From positions 120,556-184,555 of the forward strand of contig CALIKQ010000006.1 of NCBI GenBank assembly GCA_938017975.1: 64,000 bases of DNA, given 5' to 3'. Below the pieces are notes generated by a model, which saw nothing but the letters and a program-made list of their open reading frames with translations, was not told the origin of the DNA and ran no database searches. Made by a program: the position numbers and the translations under genes. The DNA is from an uncultured Pseudomonadales bacterium (GTDB lineage Bacteria; Pseudomonadota; Gammaproteobacteria; Pseudomonadales; Azotimanducaceae). This document shows positions 10,236 through 19,916 of the stretch, one piece after another (within the stretch, counting starts at the first letter, position 1; each line of letters starts with the position of its first letter).

Positions 10236-12428
10236 ATGAACAATACGCCGACCCACAACGAACACTACTACCAAGTCGCCTTGCCCGTGCCGCTTCCCTC
10301 TGCTTTCGAATATCGCTCGGATGAGGTCATTCAAATCGGACAACGCGTTCGCGTCTCATTTTCCGGTCGCCTTTTGGTTGGCATCGTCATCAGCACCGCA
10401 TCAAGCCCTCAGACCAGTGGCCATACCCTCAAAGCCATCAATTTTGTGTTTGAAAACGAGCCCTTGTTACCGGTTCCAGTGTTTGAGCTCTGTCAATGGG
10501 CGGCTCGATATTACCTGCACCCACTGGGAGAAGTTTTTGCTGCTGCACTGCCCAAAAAAATTCGATCCGGCGACCTGATCGAGGCAAAAACCAGCTACCT
10601 CTGCGCAAGTGCCAATGGCGACATGCCCATCGACGCTGTGCTCAGTCGGGCGCCTAAGCAACGGGCACTGATGAGCCGTCTCGCCCTGGGCGAGCGACTG
10701 GACCGGGAGGCCCTTGCGGAAGAAAAATTTTCACAATCGGTGGTTGATGCTCTACTCCAGCGAGGCTGGGCACACTGGCAAACCGAGTCGACGCCTCCCG
10801 ATATATATCGAGCGCGCGCACGCGAGGATCAGGCGCTGGACGCAACTGACTGTCAACGAGATGCCATCACCGCAGTAGAATTTGATGGCCATCAGACTTA
10901 TCTACTCTACGGCGTGACCGGTAGCGGAAAAACCGAAGTCTATCTGCAATTAATCGAAAAAGTACTCCAGTGCGGTCGTCAGGCGCTTGTGCTTATCCCT
11001 GAAATATCTCTGACCCCCCAAACCATCGAGCGCTTCAAGGCCCGTTTTGATGCCCCGGTTGTGGCGTTGCACTCAGACCTCACCGATCGAGAGCGGGCAA
11101 ATCATTGGCGCGATGTTCGGTCGGGTCAAGCAAGAATCATCATCGGCACGCGCTCGGCAATCTTCAGCCCAACCCGTGAGCTCGGACTGATTGTGGTCGA
11201 TGAAGAGCACGACCAATCCTATAAACAACAAGATGGTTTCCATTACTCGGCGAGAGATCTGGCGACCGTACGCGGCCTGATTGAGAAAGTTCCGGTCGTT
11301 CTCGGTTCAGCAACACCCTCCCTTGAATCGCTGCAAAACGTCGAGTCTGGAAAATACAAACTCCTCAATCTCCCAGAGCGTGCCAACGGCGCGCAAAAAG
11401 AGCAGTACAGGCTATTTCCGGTGCCCCAGGGCCAGACCAGTGCCTTTCCCGACCCTGCTTTGCTCGAGGCCATCAGAAAAGTACTCGGCAAAGGCGAACA
11501 AGTGCTGGTCATGCGTAATCGACGTGGCTATGCGCCGGTTCTATATTGCTCCCACTGCCAGTGGATCGCTCAGTGCAGCCAATGCGATGCGCGTCTGACC
11601 CTACACAAAGCCCGCAGCCAGCTTCAATGCCATCATTGTGGGGATCAGCAAGGGATTCCCTCCCAATGTCCGTCCTGCAACCAATTCAGTCTGATTCCCT
11701 TGGGAGAGGGGACCCAACGACTGGAATCCATGCTCAACGAGCATTTCCCGGAGTATCCAATCATTCGCATTGACAGCGACAGCACTCAGCGGCGCAGCGC
11801 GCTGGAATCGATGCTCAATCAAGTCAATGCCGGTGGTCCCTGCATCCTCGTCGGCACCCAGCTGCTTGCTAAGGGTCACCACTTCACGGGTATCACCCTG
11901 GCTCTAGTGCTCGATATCGACCACGGGTTCTTTAGCTCGGACTATCGAGCGGTCGAACGAACAGCCCAACTAATTATCCAAACAGGAGGCCGTAGCGGCA
12001 GAGAATCCCTACCAGGCGCTGTCTACTTGAGCACAACGCTCCAGCACCTCCCCGAACTACAAGCACTCATCAAGAGTGATTACTTGACGTTTGCTCACAA
12101 CCTGCTCAGACAGCGTCACGAGCACAAGCTCCCCCCCTATGCGAATCATGCGGCGATACGCGCCGATGCACGCCGGCCAGAGGCTGCTTATCAATTTTTG
12201 ACTGGAATCGCTGCAAAAATCAGACCGAGCCGGGGGTGCGAAGTTCTTGGTCCCATCCGCCCTAGCATGGAGAAACGAGCTGGATGGTACCGGGCACAAC
12301 TGCTCATCACTGGCAAAAACAGACAGTCGCGCGCGCGGACCCTGATTGAAATTGAGCATCTTTTGCGCAAAACCAAAAACCGAGCACTGCGATGGTCTAT
12401 CGACGTTGATCCGAGCGAGCCTGTTTAA
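10236..12428 (+). CDS. priA: Primosomal replication restart helicase PriA
   Basis: PriA is a 3'-5' DNA helicase that reloads the replisome at collapsed forks. The 730-residue protein has an N-terminal DNA-binding domain, then helicase motif I GVTGSGKTEVY, the DEEH box in VVDEEHDQSYKQQDGFHY, and GSATPSLES. A zinc-binding cluster of paired cysteines follows (CSHC, CSQC, CHHC, CPSC), then the C-terminal helicase lobe with GTQLLAKGHHF and TGGRSGR. In Pseudomonas-type genomes argS follows; here the next gene is the SPOR protein. Confidence 0.97.
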   Translation: MNNTPTHNEHYYQVALPVPLPSAFEYRSDEVIQIGQRVRVSFSGRLLVGIVISTASSPQTSGHTLKAINFVFENEPLLPVPVFELCQWAARYYLHPLGEVFAAALPKKIRSGDLIEAKTSYLCASANGDMPIDAVLSRAPKQRALMSRLALGERLDREALAEEKFSQSVVDALLQRGWAHWQTESTPPDIYRARAREDQALDATDCQRDAITAVEFDGHQTYLLYGVTGSGKTEVYLQLIEKVLQCGRQALVLIPEISLTPQTIERFKARFDAPVVALHSDLTDRERANHWRDVRSGQARIIIGTRSAIFSPTRELGLIVVDEEHDQSYKQQDGFHYSARDLATVRGLIEKVPVVLGSATPSLESLQNVESGKYKLLNLPERANGAQKEQYRLFPVPQGQTSAFPDPALLEAIRKVLGKGEQVLVMRNRRGYAPVLYCSHCQWIAQCSQCDARLTLHKARSQLQCHHCGDQQGIPSQCPSCNQFSLIPLGEGTQRLESMLNEHFPEYPIIRIDSDSTQRRSALESMLNQVNAGGPCILVGTQLLAKGHHFTGITLALVLDIDHGFFSSDYRAVERTAQLIIQTGGRSGRESLPGAVYLSTTLQHLPELQALIKSDYLTFAHNLLRQRHEHKLPPYANHAAIRADARRPEAAYQFLTGIAAKIRPSRGCEVLGPIRPSMEKRAGWYRAQLLITGKNRQSRARTLIEIEHLLRKTKNRALRWSIDVDPSEPV

Positions 12429-12430
12429 CT

Positions 12431-12496
12431 AAGATGCCTGAAAAAATTGTTACCGAAATTTCAATCGGAACACTGTGCAATATTTGAAGGCATCTT
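12431..12496. repeat. 9-bp perfect inverted repeat between priA and the SPOR gene
   Basis: AAGATGCCT at 12431-12439 is repeated in inverted form as AGGCATCTT at 12488-12496, separated by 48 bases. The loop contains a weaker nested pairing (ATTG with CAAT, CCGA with TCGG). A few T residues follow the right arm. It could be a structured 3' end of the priA transcript or part of the SPOR gene leader. The sequence does not decide between them. Confidence 0.45.
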
Positions 12497-12509
12497 TTAA
12501 ACTGAACCA

Positions 12510-13034
12510 ATGAACCGCAAGTCAGCCTCCCCCAAAAAAAATAAGAGTCGATTAGGGAGTTACCTCTTTGGCGTCGGCTCGGGATTACTCGTGGCATTGC
12601 TCTACAACATCATCGTTCAAGCGCCATCACAAGGGGGTGCGGCTGTCCAGCCTAAAGCCACCGCCTCTGCATCAGCGCCGAAGCCAGCCGCTGATCAGAA
12701 ATCAGACCGAATCGATTGGTCTTTTTATGACCTTTTCCCGGAAGCCGAAGTTTCTACCGTGGCCGGATACCAACAGGCAAAGCAGCCAAGCGATCCAAAA
12801 ATGATCTACCACCTTCAAGCGGGCTCATTCAGCGCTGCACGAGATGCCGATGAACGACGCGCTGAGCTCTTGCTGCTAGGCCTCACAGCATTTATTACCC
12901 AAAAAGAAGTTGATGGCACCCTTTGGCACCGAGTAATGATCGGACCTTTTGAATCAGAGACCTATCTCAATCGAGCTCAAACGCTGTTAGCGGCTAATAA
13001 TTTTCCATCGATTCCTATTACTGGCAAACCTTGA
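12510..13034 (+). CDS. SPOR-domain cell-envelope protein (FtsN-like)
   Basis: SPOR proteins bind denuded glycan strands at the division septum. The 174-residue product has a short basic cytoplasmic tail, one transmembrane helix (about residues 17-38), an Ala/Pro/Lys-rich periplasmic linker, and a C-terminal SPOR domain (about residues 98-170) with YHLQAGSFSAARDADERRAEL and HRVMIGPFES. Its location before hslVU matches the SPOR/FtsN-like gene of other gammaproteobacteria. The Glu/Arg-rich stretch between helix and SPOR domain is short compared with E. coli FtsN, so the name ftsN is not assigned. Confidence 0.9.
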   Translation: MNRKSASPKKNKSRLGSYLFGVGSGLLVALLYNIIVQAPSQGGAAVQPKATASASAPKPAADQKSDRIDWSFYDLFPEAEVSTVAGYQQAKQPSDPKMIYHLQAGSFSAARDADERRAELLLLGLTAFITQKEVDGTLWHRVMIGPFESETYLNRAQTLLAANNFPSIPITGKP

Positions 13035-13082
13035 TTTTTATGTTATTGGCACCACTTCTGCTACCAGGCGAGGCAAACTCCT

Positions 13083-13625
13083 ATGGAACAATTTAGAGGC
13101 ACCACCATCCTTTGTGTGCGGCGTGGTAACGCGGTGGTCATTGGAGGCGACGGTCAGGTCACCCAGGGCGACACCGTGATGAAGGGTGACGCCCGGAAAG
13201 TGCGCCGATTACATAATAACCAGGTGATTGCGGGATTTGCTGGTGGCACGGCGGATGCCTTCACCTTGTTTGAACGCTTTGAAACCCAGCTGCAAAAACA
13301 TCAGGGCCACCTTGTCAGAGCCGCCGTGGAATTAGCCAAAGACTGGCGCAGCGATCGGGCGCTCAGAAGATTAGAGGCGCTACTGATTGTCGCAGACGCC
13401 ACTCACGCGCTAACCATTACCGGAACAGGCGACGTGATCGAACCCAGCGACGGCATCATGGCGATCGGTTCTGGCGGACCCTACGCTAAGGCCGCCGCAA
13501 CCGGGTTGCTCAATCACTCTGACTTAGACGCTGAAACCATCGTCGAGGCGAGTCTCAACATCGCCGCAGACATCTGCATCTACACCAATACCCACCTTAC
13601 GATCGAATCAATAACCTCGGATTAA
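13083..13625 (+). CDS. hslV: ATP-dependent protease peptidase subunit HslV
   Basis: HslV is the threonine protease ring of the HslUV (ClpQY) complex, which degrades unfolded and regulatory proteins in the cytoplasm. The 180-residue protein carries [20 protein letters not shown] and [15 protein letters not shown]. The catalytic N-terminal Thr lies in GTTIL, preceded by a six-residue leader (MEQFRG), so Thr7 is inferred to become the mature N-terminus after processing; E. coli HslV has only Met before it. It is followed by hslU after 20 bases. Confidence 0.97.
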   Translation: MEQFRGTTILCVRRGNAVVIGGDGQVTQGDTVMKGDARKVRRLHNNQVIAGFAGGTADAFTLFERFETQLQKHQGHLVRAAVELAKDWRSDRALRRLEALLIVADATHALTITGTGDVIEPSDGIMAIGSGGPYAKAAATGLLNHSDLDAETIVEASLNIAADICIYTNTHLTIESITSD

Positions 13626-13645
13626 ATTAGGTTGAGGAATACACT

Positions 13646-14980
13646 ATGACCAGCATGACGCCCCGAGAGATCGTTCACGAGCTCGGCAAACATATCATTG
13701 GTCAAGAAGACGCCAAGCGCGCTGTCGCAATTGCACTTCGCAATCGATGGCGGCGCCAACAACTGGCGCCAGAACTGATGCAAGAGATTTCTCCCAAAAA
13801 CATCTTGATGATTGGGCCTACCGGCGTTGGGAAAACTGAGATCGCACGCCGCTTAGCGAGACTGGCAGATGCGCCGTTTATCAAAGTGGAGGCAACCAAA
13901 TTCACTGAGGTCGGGTATGTCGGGAGAGACGTCGAGTCGATTATTCGAGATTTAACCGAGTCTGCTTTTAAGATGTTGCGCGACAAATTGATCAACGAGG
14001 CAAAACCGCGTGCCGAGGATAAGGCCGAGGAACGGATACTCGATGCCCTGTTACCTGCCGCCAGAGACGACGCCAGCTCTGCGGACCAGAATAACTCAAC
14101 CCGACAATTGCTTAGAAAAAAACTGCGAGAAGGTGCCCTCGACGATAAAGAAATCGATATTGAAATCCAACCGACCAAAATGGGCGTTGAGATCATGGCA
14201 CCTCCTGGCATGGAAGAGATGACCAATCAGCTCCAAAACATGTTTTCCAATATGGCGCCTGCACATAAAAAACGGCAGCGATTGTCAGTCAAAGCTGCGC
14301 TTAAAGCGCTTCATGAAGAGGAAGCCAGCCAATTGATTGATGAGGATCAGCTTCGCCAAGCCACGGCAGATGCAGTCGAGCAAACGGGTATTGTCTTTAT
14401 TGATGAAATCGACAAAATTGCTAAAAGCAGCGCTCAATCGGGCGGCGATGTTTCGCGAGAAGGTGTACAGCGAGACCTCTTACCTCTGATCGAAGGCTCT
14501 AACGTGTCAACCAAGTATGGCATGATCCGAACTGACCATATTTTATTCATCGCCTCCGGCGCCTTTCATCTGAGCCAACCCTCCGACTTGATTCCTGAAA
14601 TGCAAGGCCGACTGCCCATCCGGGTTGAGCTTGCACCTTTGACCATAGAAGACTTCGAGCGGATTTTGTCAGAGCCAGACTTTTCTCTGACAGAGCAGTA
14701 TGCGCACCTCATGCAGACTGAAAATGTCAGTCTTGAGTTTACGGAATCTGGGCTTCACGCCATCGCGACCATTGCGTGGCAAGTCAATGAACGCATTGAA
14801 AATATCGGTGCAAGGCGTTTACACACCGTCATGGAGAAGCTGCTTGAAGATATCTCATTTCAAGCCACGGACTTCCCCTTTGAAAATGCAAACAACACCG
14901 TGATCGTCGATGAGGAATTTGTCAAAGCGCAACTGTCCGATCTTGCGACAGACGATGATCTTTCTCGTTATATCCTCTAG
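13646..14980 (+). CDS. hslU: ATP-dependent unfoldase HslU
   Basis: HslU is the AAA+ ring that unfolds substrates and feeds them to HslV. The 444-residue protein shows the N-terminal [17 protein letters not shown], Walker [10 protein letters not shown], the pore motif GYVGRDVES, a variable intermediate domain (about residues 105-240), Walker [10 protein letters not shown], sensor region IASGAFH, and a C-terminal tail ending LSRYIL, which activates HslV. Length and motifs are normal. It forms an operon with hslV and the following DUF971 gene. Confidence 0.98.
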   Translation: MTSMTPREIVHELGKHIIGQEDAKRAVAIALRNRWRRQQLAPELMQEISPKNILMIGPTGVGKTEIARRLARLADAPFIKVEATKFTEVGYVGRDVESIIRDLTESAFKMLRDKLINEAKPRAEDKAEERILDALLPAARDDASSADQNNSTRQLLRKKLREGALDDKEIDIEIQPTKMGVEIMAPPGMEEMTNQLQNMFSNMAPAHKKRQRLSVKAALKALHEEEASQLIDEDQLRQATADAVEQTGIVFIDEIDKIAKSSAQSGGDVSREGVQRDLLPLIEGSNVSTKYGMIRTDHILFIASGAFHLSQPSDLIPEMQGRLPIRVELAPLTIEDFERILSEPDFSLTEQYAHLMQTENVSLEFTESGLHAIATIAWQVNERIENIGARRLHTVMEKLLEDISFQATDFPFENANNTVIVDEEFVKAQLSDLATDDDLSRYIL

Positions 14981-14988
14981 GTGCTGAG

Positions 14989-15354
14989 TTGAAACCCACA
15001 GAAATCAAAATCCATAAGAAGTCGGCAACACTGTCATTGCACTACCCCAACGAATCTTTCTCGCTATCCGCAGAATTTTTAAGGGTGCACTCACCTTCAG
15101 CGGAGGTTCAAGGACATGGGCCCGGACAATCGGTTCTGCAGGTTGGTAAACGCCTCGTGACCTTTAAGGATGTGATTCCGCAAGGACATTACGCCATTAA
15201 AATTATATTTTCTGACGGGCACGACTCCGGAATTTATAGTTGGGTCTACCTTAGAGACCTCTGCGATGGTCAAGATCTGTATTGGCAGCAATATTTAGAG
15301 CAGCTCGAGGCAAAAAATGCCTCACGTGATCCTCAGTTTATCGCACTCAATTAA
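14989..15354 (+). CDS. DUF971 (GBBH-like N-terminal domain) protein
   Basis: The 121-residue protein belongs to the small family resembling the N-terminal domain of gamma-butyrobetaine hydroxylase. It shows LSAEFLRVHSPSAEVQGHG and a C-terminal GIYSWVYLRDLC, close to the family pattern GIYSWxYLxxL. The best start is a TTG codon eight bases after the hslU stop; no in-frame ATG lies nearby. Its position directly behind hslU is conserved in Pseudomonas and relatives. Cellular role is not established; iron-sulfur or metal binding has been suggested for the family. Confidence 0.88.
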   Translation: MKPTEIKIHKKSATLSLHYPNESFSLSAEFLRVHSPSAEVQGHGPGQSVLQVGKRLVTFKDVIPQGHYAIKIIFSDGHDSGIYSWVYLRDLCDGQDLYWQQYLEQLEAKNASRDPQFIALN

Positions 15355-15412
15355 CGCCCGTTTGGAATCAGCCGTGTACAATGGTCTCGAGCTTCATTGC
15401 GCTTGATGTACT

Positions 15413-16201
15413 ATGACCGAAGAAAACACTCATTTTGGATTCACAGAAGTCCCTAAAACCGAGAAAGCAGAGCGGGTCGCGCAGGTGTTTAAGCAGGTTG
15501 CAGGACAGTACGACATCATGAACGATGTGATGTCTCTGGGCACTCACCGTTTAATGAAACGAATGGCGGTCGAGGCAACCCGCGCTCGGCAAGGCGACAC
15601 GGTCCTTGATCTTGCAGGCGGCACCGGAGACCTTTCTGCACTGCTTGCTGAGAGAGTCGGCGAGACAGGCACCGTGCTTCTGTGCGACATCAACGCTGCC
15701 ATGCTTGGGGTCGGCAGAGACCGGCTCATTGATCAAGGTCACAACGATGTTCATCTGATCCAGGGCGATGCTGAGTGTCTGCCCCTGGCAGATGCAAGTC
15801 TTGATGCTGCAATCATCGGCTTTGGTTTACGAAATGTTACCGATAAGGACCAAGCGCTTCGCGCCATCAGAACCGCCCTCTCGCCAGGCGCTCGCCTTGT
15901 TATTCTTGAATTCTCGCAACTTCAAATACCCGCCTTGGTTCCGGCCTACAAAGCCTTCTCATCGTTTTGGCCGAGAGTCGGTCAATGGCTAACAGGCGAT
16001 GCGGCACCCTACCAATACTTGATTGAATCTATCGCCATGCATCCTGATCAAGAAACGCTTGCATCGATGATGCGCGAGGCCGGGTTTGTCGGTGTTGGCT
16101 ATAGTAATCTTGGTGGCGGCGTCGCAGCGATGCATTACGGTGAGGCACCGATGCCAAGTACCGCGTCAACTGATCAGAGCCGTAAAACGAGCAGTGGATG
16201 A
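15413..16201 (+). CDS. ubiE: Ubiquinone/menaquinone C-methyltransferase UbiE
   Basis: UbiE transfers a methyl group from SAM to the quinone ring in ubiquinone synthesis. The 262-residue protein has FGFTEVP and KVFKQVAGQYDIMNDVMSLG-like N-terminal residues, the SAM motif DLAGGTGDLSALL, and the family signature with NVTDKDQALR and GARLVILEFS. A Ser/Thr-rich C-terminal extension of roughly 20 residues follows the usual end. Its stop overlaps the ubiB start (ATGA). In most relatives ubiJ lies between the two genes and is absent here. Confidence 0.96.
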   Translation: MTEENTHFGFTEVPKTEKAERVAQVFKQVAGQYDIMNDVMSLGTHRLMKRMAVEATRARQGDTVLDLAGGTGDLSALLAERVGETGTVLLCDINAAMLGVGRDRLIDQGHNDVHLIQGDAECLPLADASLDAAIIGFGLRNVTDKDQALRAIRTALSPGARLVILEFSQLQIPALVPAYKAFSSFWPRVGQWLTGDAAPYQYLIESIAMHPDQETLASMMREAGFVGVGYSNLGGGVAAMHYGEAPMPSTASTDQSRKTSSG

Positions 16202-17844
16202 AACCTCTTAGACTGTCGATCAAACGTCTGCTGCACGTTGCTCTGGTTTTCGGAAAGTATCGCCTTGACCGTCTGATCACTCTGGGCCCAGACGTCTCCT
16301 TTACCACCAAAATGGGACTTCTACCCTTAGCGCTCAAAAAAGCACCCCATCCGAGTGTCGGGCTCGATCTTAAACTGGCCCTCATTGAACTCGGGCCTGC
16401 TTTTATCAAGCTTGGTCAGTTGCTCTCTACTCGCAGAGACCTTTTGCCAGCTGACATTGCTGACGAGCTAGAGACTCTCCAAGATCAGGTGCCCGCCTTT
16501 GATTCTGAAATCGCTGCGGCCGTGATTGAAACCAGCTTGGGTCATCCCCTAACGGAATCTTTTGTGCACTTTGATCTCGAGCCATTGGCCTCGGCGTCGA
16601 TTGCCCAAGTGCACACCGCTGAACTTAAAAATGGCGAGCCAGTGGTGATCAAGATCAGACGACCTGATATCACTGAGCGAGTTGTGGAAGACCTCGGGAT
16701 TTTGGAGAGCTTGGCCGCAGTCGTGGATCGAAGTTGGGCGCAAGCGACGAGACTGCATCTGCAACGACTCATCAACGACTATCAAAACGTGATTTTGGCA
16801 GAGCTAGATTTCGAGCAAGAGGCCCAAAACACCATCAAGCTACGAGCACTCTGGCTAGAGCGAGGCAAACTCTATGTCCCCAAAATCTACGCTGATTTTA
16901 CCCAGAAAAACCTTCTGGTCATGGAGCGGGTCAAGGGGACCGTTATCAGCCACAAGAATCAACTGATCGAACAAGGCGTCAATCTTGAACGGTTGGCCAA
17001 CTTAGGCGTTGAGATCTTCTTCACTCAAGTATTCAAAGACAACTTTTTTCACGCGGACATGCACCCCGGCAATATTCTCGTTGACACATCGAACCCTAAC
17101 GAACCCACGTACATTGCCCTAGACTGCGCAATCATCGGCTCGCTCACCCGTGCCGATCGCAATTATCTAGCCCGCAATCTCAGCGCTTTCTTTAACGAGG
17201 ATTATTTGGACATTGCCGAAGCTCACGTGGACAGTGGTTGGGTCCCGGCCCACATCGACGTCACAGAATTTGAGCGTGTCATTCGCGAGGTCTGTGCGCC
17301 ACTGTATGGCAAAAAAATGGCCGATATCGAATTTGGGAAACTGCTGATCTCACTCTTTAGTGCCGCCGCGGATTTTGAGATGGAGGTGCAACCACAGTTG
17401 GTTCTTTTGCAAAAGACATTGCTCAATATAGAAGGTATTGGTCGACACCTTTATGGTGAGCTAGATCTCTGGAACACAGCTGCACCGTTTATGCTGGACT
17501 GGCAACGCGAAAAAAAGGCATTACCCAATCTAATAAAAGAATTTCAGCGCATCGGCCCGGAGCTGCTCCACGAACTACCTGACCTTCCCAGGAACCTACT
17601 CTTAGCCTCACGCCGTATCGAGCGGCTCAGTGAAGCCATGCGCAGGCAAAATCAACAGATTCAGCGTCTTGAGATCAAACGAGCGACCCAGCACAAAGCC
17701 CGAGGCAGATCGATCCTTTTCCTCAGTCTTGCCTGCACTGGCGCCATTGCGCTCTTAACCCTCGAGAGTTCTGGGACAATCCTGTTTTGGCCCTTAGTGA
17801 TGGGGCTCGGCCTGGTTGGCGCCTATCAACTGATCAAATCCTAG
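16198..17844 (+). CDS. ubiB: Ubiquinone biosynthesis atypical kinase/ATPase UbiB
   Basis: UbiB is an ADCK/ABC1-family ATPase needed for ubiquinone synthesis at the inner membrane. The 548-residue protein has the KxGQ motif (K71-L-G-Q74 in FIKLGQLLSTR), the SIAQVH motif as ASIAQVHTAEL, HADMHPGN, and the D-type metal motif in ALDCAIIGSLTR, where the usual DFG-like residues are replaced by DCA. Two hydrophobic helices close the C-terminus. It is translationally coupled to ubiE and followed by hisI. Confidence 0.95.
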   Translation: MKPLRLSIKRLLHVALVFGKYRLDRLITLGPDVSFTTKMGLLPLALKKAPHPSVGLDLKLALIELGPAFIKLGQLLSTRRDLLPADIADELETLQDQVPAFDSEIAAAVIETSLGHPLTESFVHFDLEPLASASIAQVHTAELKNGEPVVIKIRRPDITERVVEDLGILESLAAVVDRSWAQATRLHLQRLINDYQNVILAELDFEQEAQNTIKLRALWLERGKLYVPKIYADFTQKNLLVMERVKGTVISHKNQLIEQGVNLERLANLGVEIFFTQVFKDNFFHADMHPGNILVDTSNPNEPTYIALDCAIIGSLTRADRNYLARNLSAFFNEDYLDIAEAHVDSGWVPAHIDVTEFERVIREVCAPLYGKKMADIEFGKLLISLFSAAADFEMEVQPQLVLLQKTLLNIEGIGRHLYGELDLWNTAAPFMLDWQREKKALPNLIKEFQRIGPELLHELPDLPRNLLLASRRIERLSEAMRRQNQQIQRLEIKRATQHKARGRSILFLSLACTGAIALLTLESSGTILFWPLVMGLGLVGAYQLIKS

Positions 17845-17853
17845 GAGTTCCTC

Positions 17854-18249
17854 ATGCAAGAGCCCAGTCTGTTAGAAGCACTCACTTTTGATGGCGCAGG
17901 CCTGATTCCGGCGATCGCGGTGGACCATGCGAGTGATTCAGTGCTCATGGTCGCTTGGATGAATCGGTCTGCCGTGACACAAACCGTCGATACGGGTATC
18001 GCCCATTACTTCTCAAGGTCAAGGCAGAAGCTTTGGAAAAAAGGAGAAAGCTCTGGTCACACCCAGGAGGTCATTAGCATTCATCTTGACTGTGACGGCG
18101 ATGTGTTATTATTGAGAGTCAAACAAACTGGGGGCATTGCCTGTCATACTGGGCGCGTCAGCTGCTTCTACCGCCAACTCGTCGACGGCCGATGGACCGA
18201 GACGGAACCTCCAATCAAAGATCCAGCGGAGATCTATCCCAATGAGTGA
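17854..18249 (+). CDS. hisI: Phosphoribosyl-AMP cyclohydrolase
   Basis: The enzyme opens the adenine ring of phosphoribosyl-AMP, the third step of histidine synthesis. The 131-residue protein contains VLMVAWMNRSAV, HYFSRSRQKLWKKGESSGHTQ and the metal-binding DCDGDVLLLRVKQTGGIACHTG. It is a stand-alone cyclohydrolase; HisE is a separate protein here, whereas E. coli fuses the two. Its last eight bases overlap the hisE start. Confidence 0.95.
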   Translation: MQEPSLLEALTFDGAGLIPAIAVDHASDSVLMVAWMNRSAVTQTVDTGIAHYFSRSRQKLWKKGESSGHTQEVISIHLDCDGDVLLLRVKQTGGIACHTGRVSCFYRQLVDGRWTETEPPIKDPAEIYPNE

Positions 18250-18583
18250 TGCGCTCCAACAGCTGTACGAAACCATCCAATCCCGACACAGCGACGATCC
18301 GGCTGTCTCCTACGTTGCCAGTCTAGAGCAAGCGGGGTTAGATAAGATCCTAGAAAAAATCGGTGAGGAGGCAATCGAACTGATTCTTGCCGCAAAAACG
18401 ATCGATCCACAACTACAGGCAAAATCGGTGATCTCCGAGACCGCCGACCTTTGGTTTCATACCTTAGTCTTATTGGCGCATAATGGGGTATCTCCAGACG
18501 ACGTCTTCTCAGAGCTCAAGCGCCGAGAGGGCAAATCTGGAATCGAGGAGAAACGTTCTCGACCAAACAACAACGAGGAGTGA
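18242..18583 (+). CDS. hisE: Phosphoribosyl-ATP pyrophosphohydrolase
   Basis: The enzyme removes pyrophosphate from phosphoribosyl-ATP, the second step of histidine synthesis. From the ATG at 18242 the product is 113 residues, starting MSDALQQLYETIQSR. It contains KIGEEAIELILAAK and ETADLWFHTLVLLA, the MazG-like metal-binding helices. An open frame reaches further upstream inside hisI, but the short start agrees with family length and gives tight overlap with hisI. It lies three bases before tatA. Confidence 0.94.
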   Translation: MSDALQQLYETIQSRHSDDPAVSYVASLEQAGLDKILEKIGEEAIELILAAKTIDPQLQAKSVISETADLWFHTLVLLAHNGVSPDDVFSELKRREGKSGIEEKRSRPNNNEE

Positions 18584-18586
18584 CCC

Positions 18587-18793
18587 ATGCCGGGACCCAC
18601 AGAACTGATTATCATCTTACTCATCCTGCTGCTCATATTTGGGACCAAGAAACTTCGTTCGTTAGGCGGAGACTTAGGATCAGCAATTAAAGGCTTTAAG
18701 AATGCCGTTTCTGAAGACAACACGGCTGAGCAAGCCTCAGAAAAGGCCAGCACATCCCAAACATCAGAAAACTCCGAGGCTGAAAAGCCTTAA
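18587..18793 (+). CDS. tatA: Twin-arginine translocase subunit TatA
   Basis: TatA oligomers form the passage for folded proteins across the inner membrane. The 68-residue protein has an N-terminal hydrophobic helix ([13 protein letters not shown]), the hinge [14 protein letters not shown], an amphipathic helix ending GFKNAV, and an acidic tail rich in Glu, Ala and Ser. All are typical. The gene starts a tatABC operon, here joined to hisIE as in Pseudomonas. Confidence 0.96.
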   Translation: MPGPTELIIILLILLLIFGTKKLRSLGGDLGSAIKGFKNAVSEDNTAEQASEKASTSQTSENSEAEKP

Positions 18794-18796
18794 CCC

Positions 18797-19144
18797 ATGT
18801 TTGACATAGGTTTCCCCGAACTGGTGATCATAGGATTGGTCTGTCTGATTGTTATTGGACCCGAGCAACTTCCAGGCGCGCTTCGTTCGATTGTGCTAAC
18901 AATCGGCCGATTCAAGCGTGGCTTTAATGAGGTGCGTGCAGATATCGAACGCGGCATTGGTGCAGACGAAATAAAGCAGCAGCTTCACAATGAAGCCATC
19001 TTGAAGGAAATAGAAAGATCAAAGCAGTTCATCAGAGATACAACCGACGAGGTGGCTGAACTCGCAGCAAAAGAAACCGCGGCAATCACTCAATCTGCCA
19101 CACAACCTGAATCATCTCGAGTCACTGATGCCGACCAACGTTGA
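18797..19144 (+). CDS. tatB: Twin-arginine translocase subunit TatB
   Basis: TatB forms the substrate-recognition complex with TatC. The 115-residue product begins [15 protein letters not shown], with the TatB-specific MFDIGF start, followed by IGPEQLP and an amphipathic helix ([16 protein letters not shown]). The C-terminal part is charged. The gene overlaps tatC by 17 bases. Confidence 0.95.
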   Translation: MFDIGFPELVIIGLVCLIVIGPEQLPGALRSIVLTIGRFKRGFNEVRADIERGIGADEIKQQLHNEAILKEIERSKQFIRDTTDEVAELAAKETAAITQSATQPESSRVTDADQR

Positions 19145-19910
19145 TCCCGGCGACGAGGAAGCCCCTGACGGACAAGGCCAACCTTTAATCGAGCACTTAA
19201 TCGAATTGCGAAGCCGTTTGCTGAAGTGTGTGGGTTTCGTCATGGTCATTTTTTTACCTCTGTTTCTGTTTGCAAACGATATCTATACCTATATCTCAGC
19301 GCCCCTTCGCGCTTTTTTGCCCACTGATGCAACGATGATCGCGACCGAGGTCGCATCGCCTTTTTTAACGCCCTTCAAACTCACGCTCGTGCTATCGATC
19401 TTTGCGGCTATCCCTTTTATCTTGCATCAGGTTTGGGCCTTCATTGCACCGGGTCTGTACAGTAATGAAAAGAAAATGGCAGGCCCGTTGCTGGTTTCGA
19501 GTGTCGTGCTTTTCTATGTCGGCATGGCTTTCGCTTACTTCATTGTATTTCCTTTGATTTTTGCTTTTTTTACCGGTGTTGCCCCCGAAGGCGTAACCAT
19601 CATGACCGATATCAATCGCTATCTAGACTTCGTTCTGAAGTTGTTTTTCGCCTTTGGCATCGCGTTTGAAATCCCGATCGCCGCAATGCTCTTAGTATGG
19701 AGCGGCGCAACAACCACGACCCAGCTCAAATCGAAACGACCCTATGTCATTGTCGGTTGCTTTATCGTTGGCATGCTTCTAACACCCCCCGACGTTGTTT
19801 CACAAATACTTTTAGCCGTGCCCATGTGGTTGCTTTTTGAGGCGGGCATTTTAATGGCTGACCTCTTCTTATCAGAGAAATCATCAGAGCCAGAGTCTGA
19901 AGATACCTAG
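19128..19910 (+). CDS. tatC: Twin-arginine translocase subunit TatC
   Basis: TatC is the polytopic receptor for twin-arginine signal peptides. The 260-residue protein has the N-terminal [15 protein letters not shown] motif (usual: HLxELRxR), an FxxF-type segment ending [24 protein letters not shown] residues, and six predicted transmembrane helices, with [22 protein letters not shown] near the end. The ATG start lies inside tatB. The tail is acidic. Confidence 0.96.
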   Translation: MPTNVDPGDEEAPDGQGQPLIEHLIELRSRLLKCVGFVMVIFLPLFLFANDIYTYISAPLRAFLPTDATMIATEVASPFLTPFKLTLVLSIFAAIPFILHQVWAFIAPGLYSNEKKMAGPLLVSSVVLFYVGMAFAYFIVFPLIFAFFTGVAPEGVTIMTDINRYLDFVLKLFFAFGIAFEIPIAAMLLVWSGATTTTQLKSKRPYVIVGCFIVGMLLTPPDVVSQILLAVPMWLLFEAGILMADLFLSEKSSEPESEDT

Positions 19911-19916
19911 AGCAGC

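Noticed and set aside
13702..14226. 174-codon minus-strand open frame within hslU
   Set aside because: It is the antisense shadow of the AAA+ domain, with no ribosome site and no homology that I recognise.
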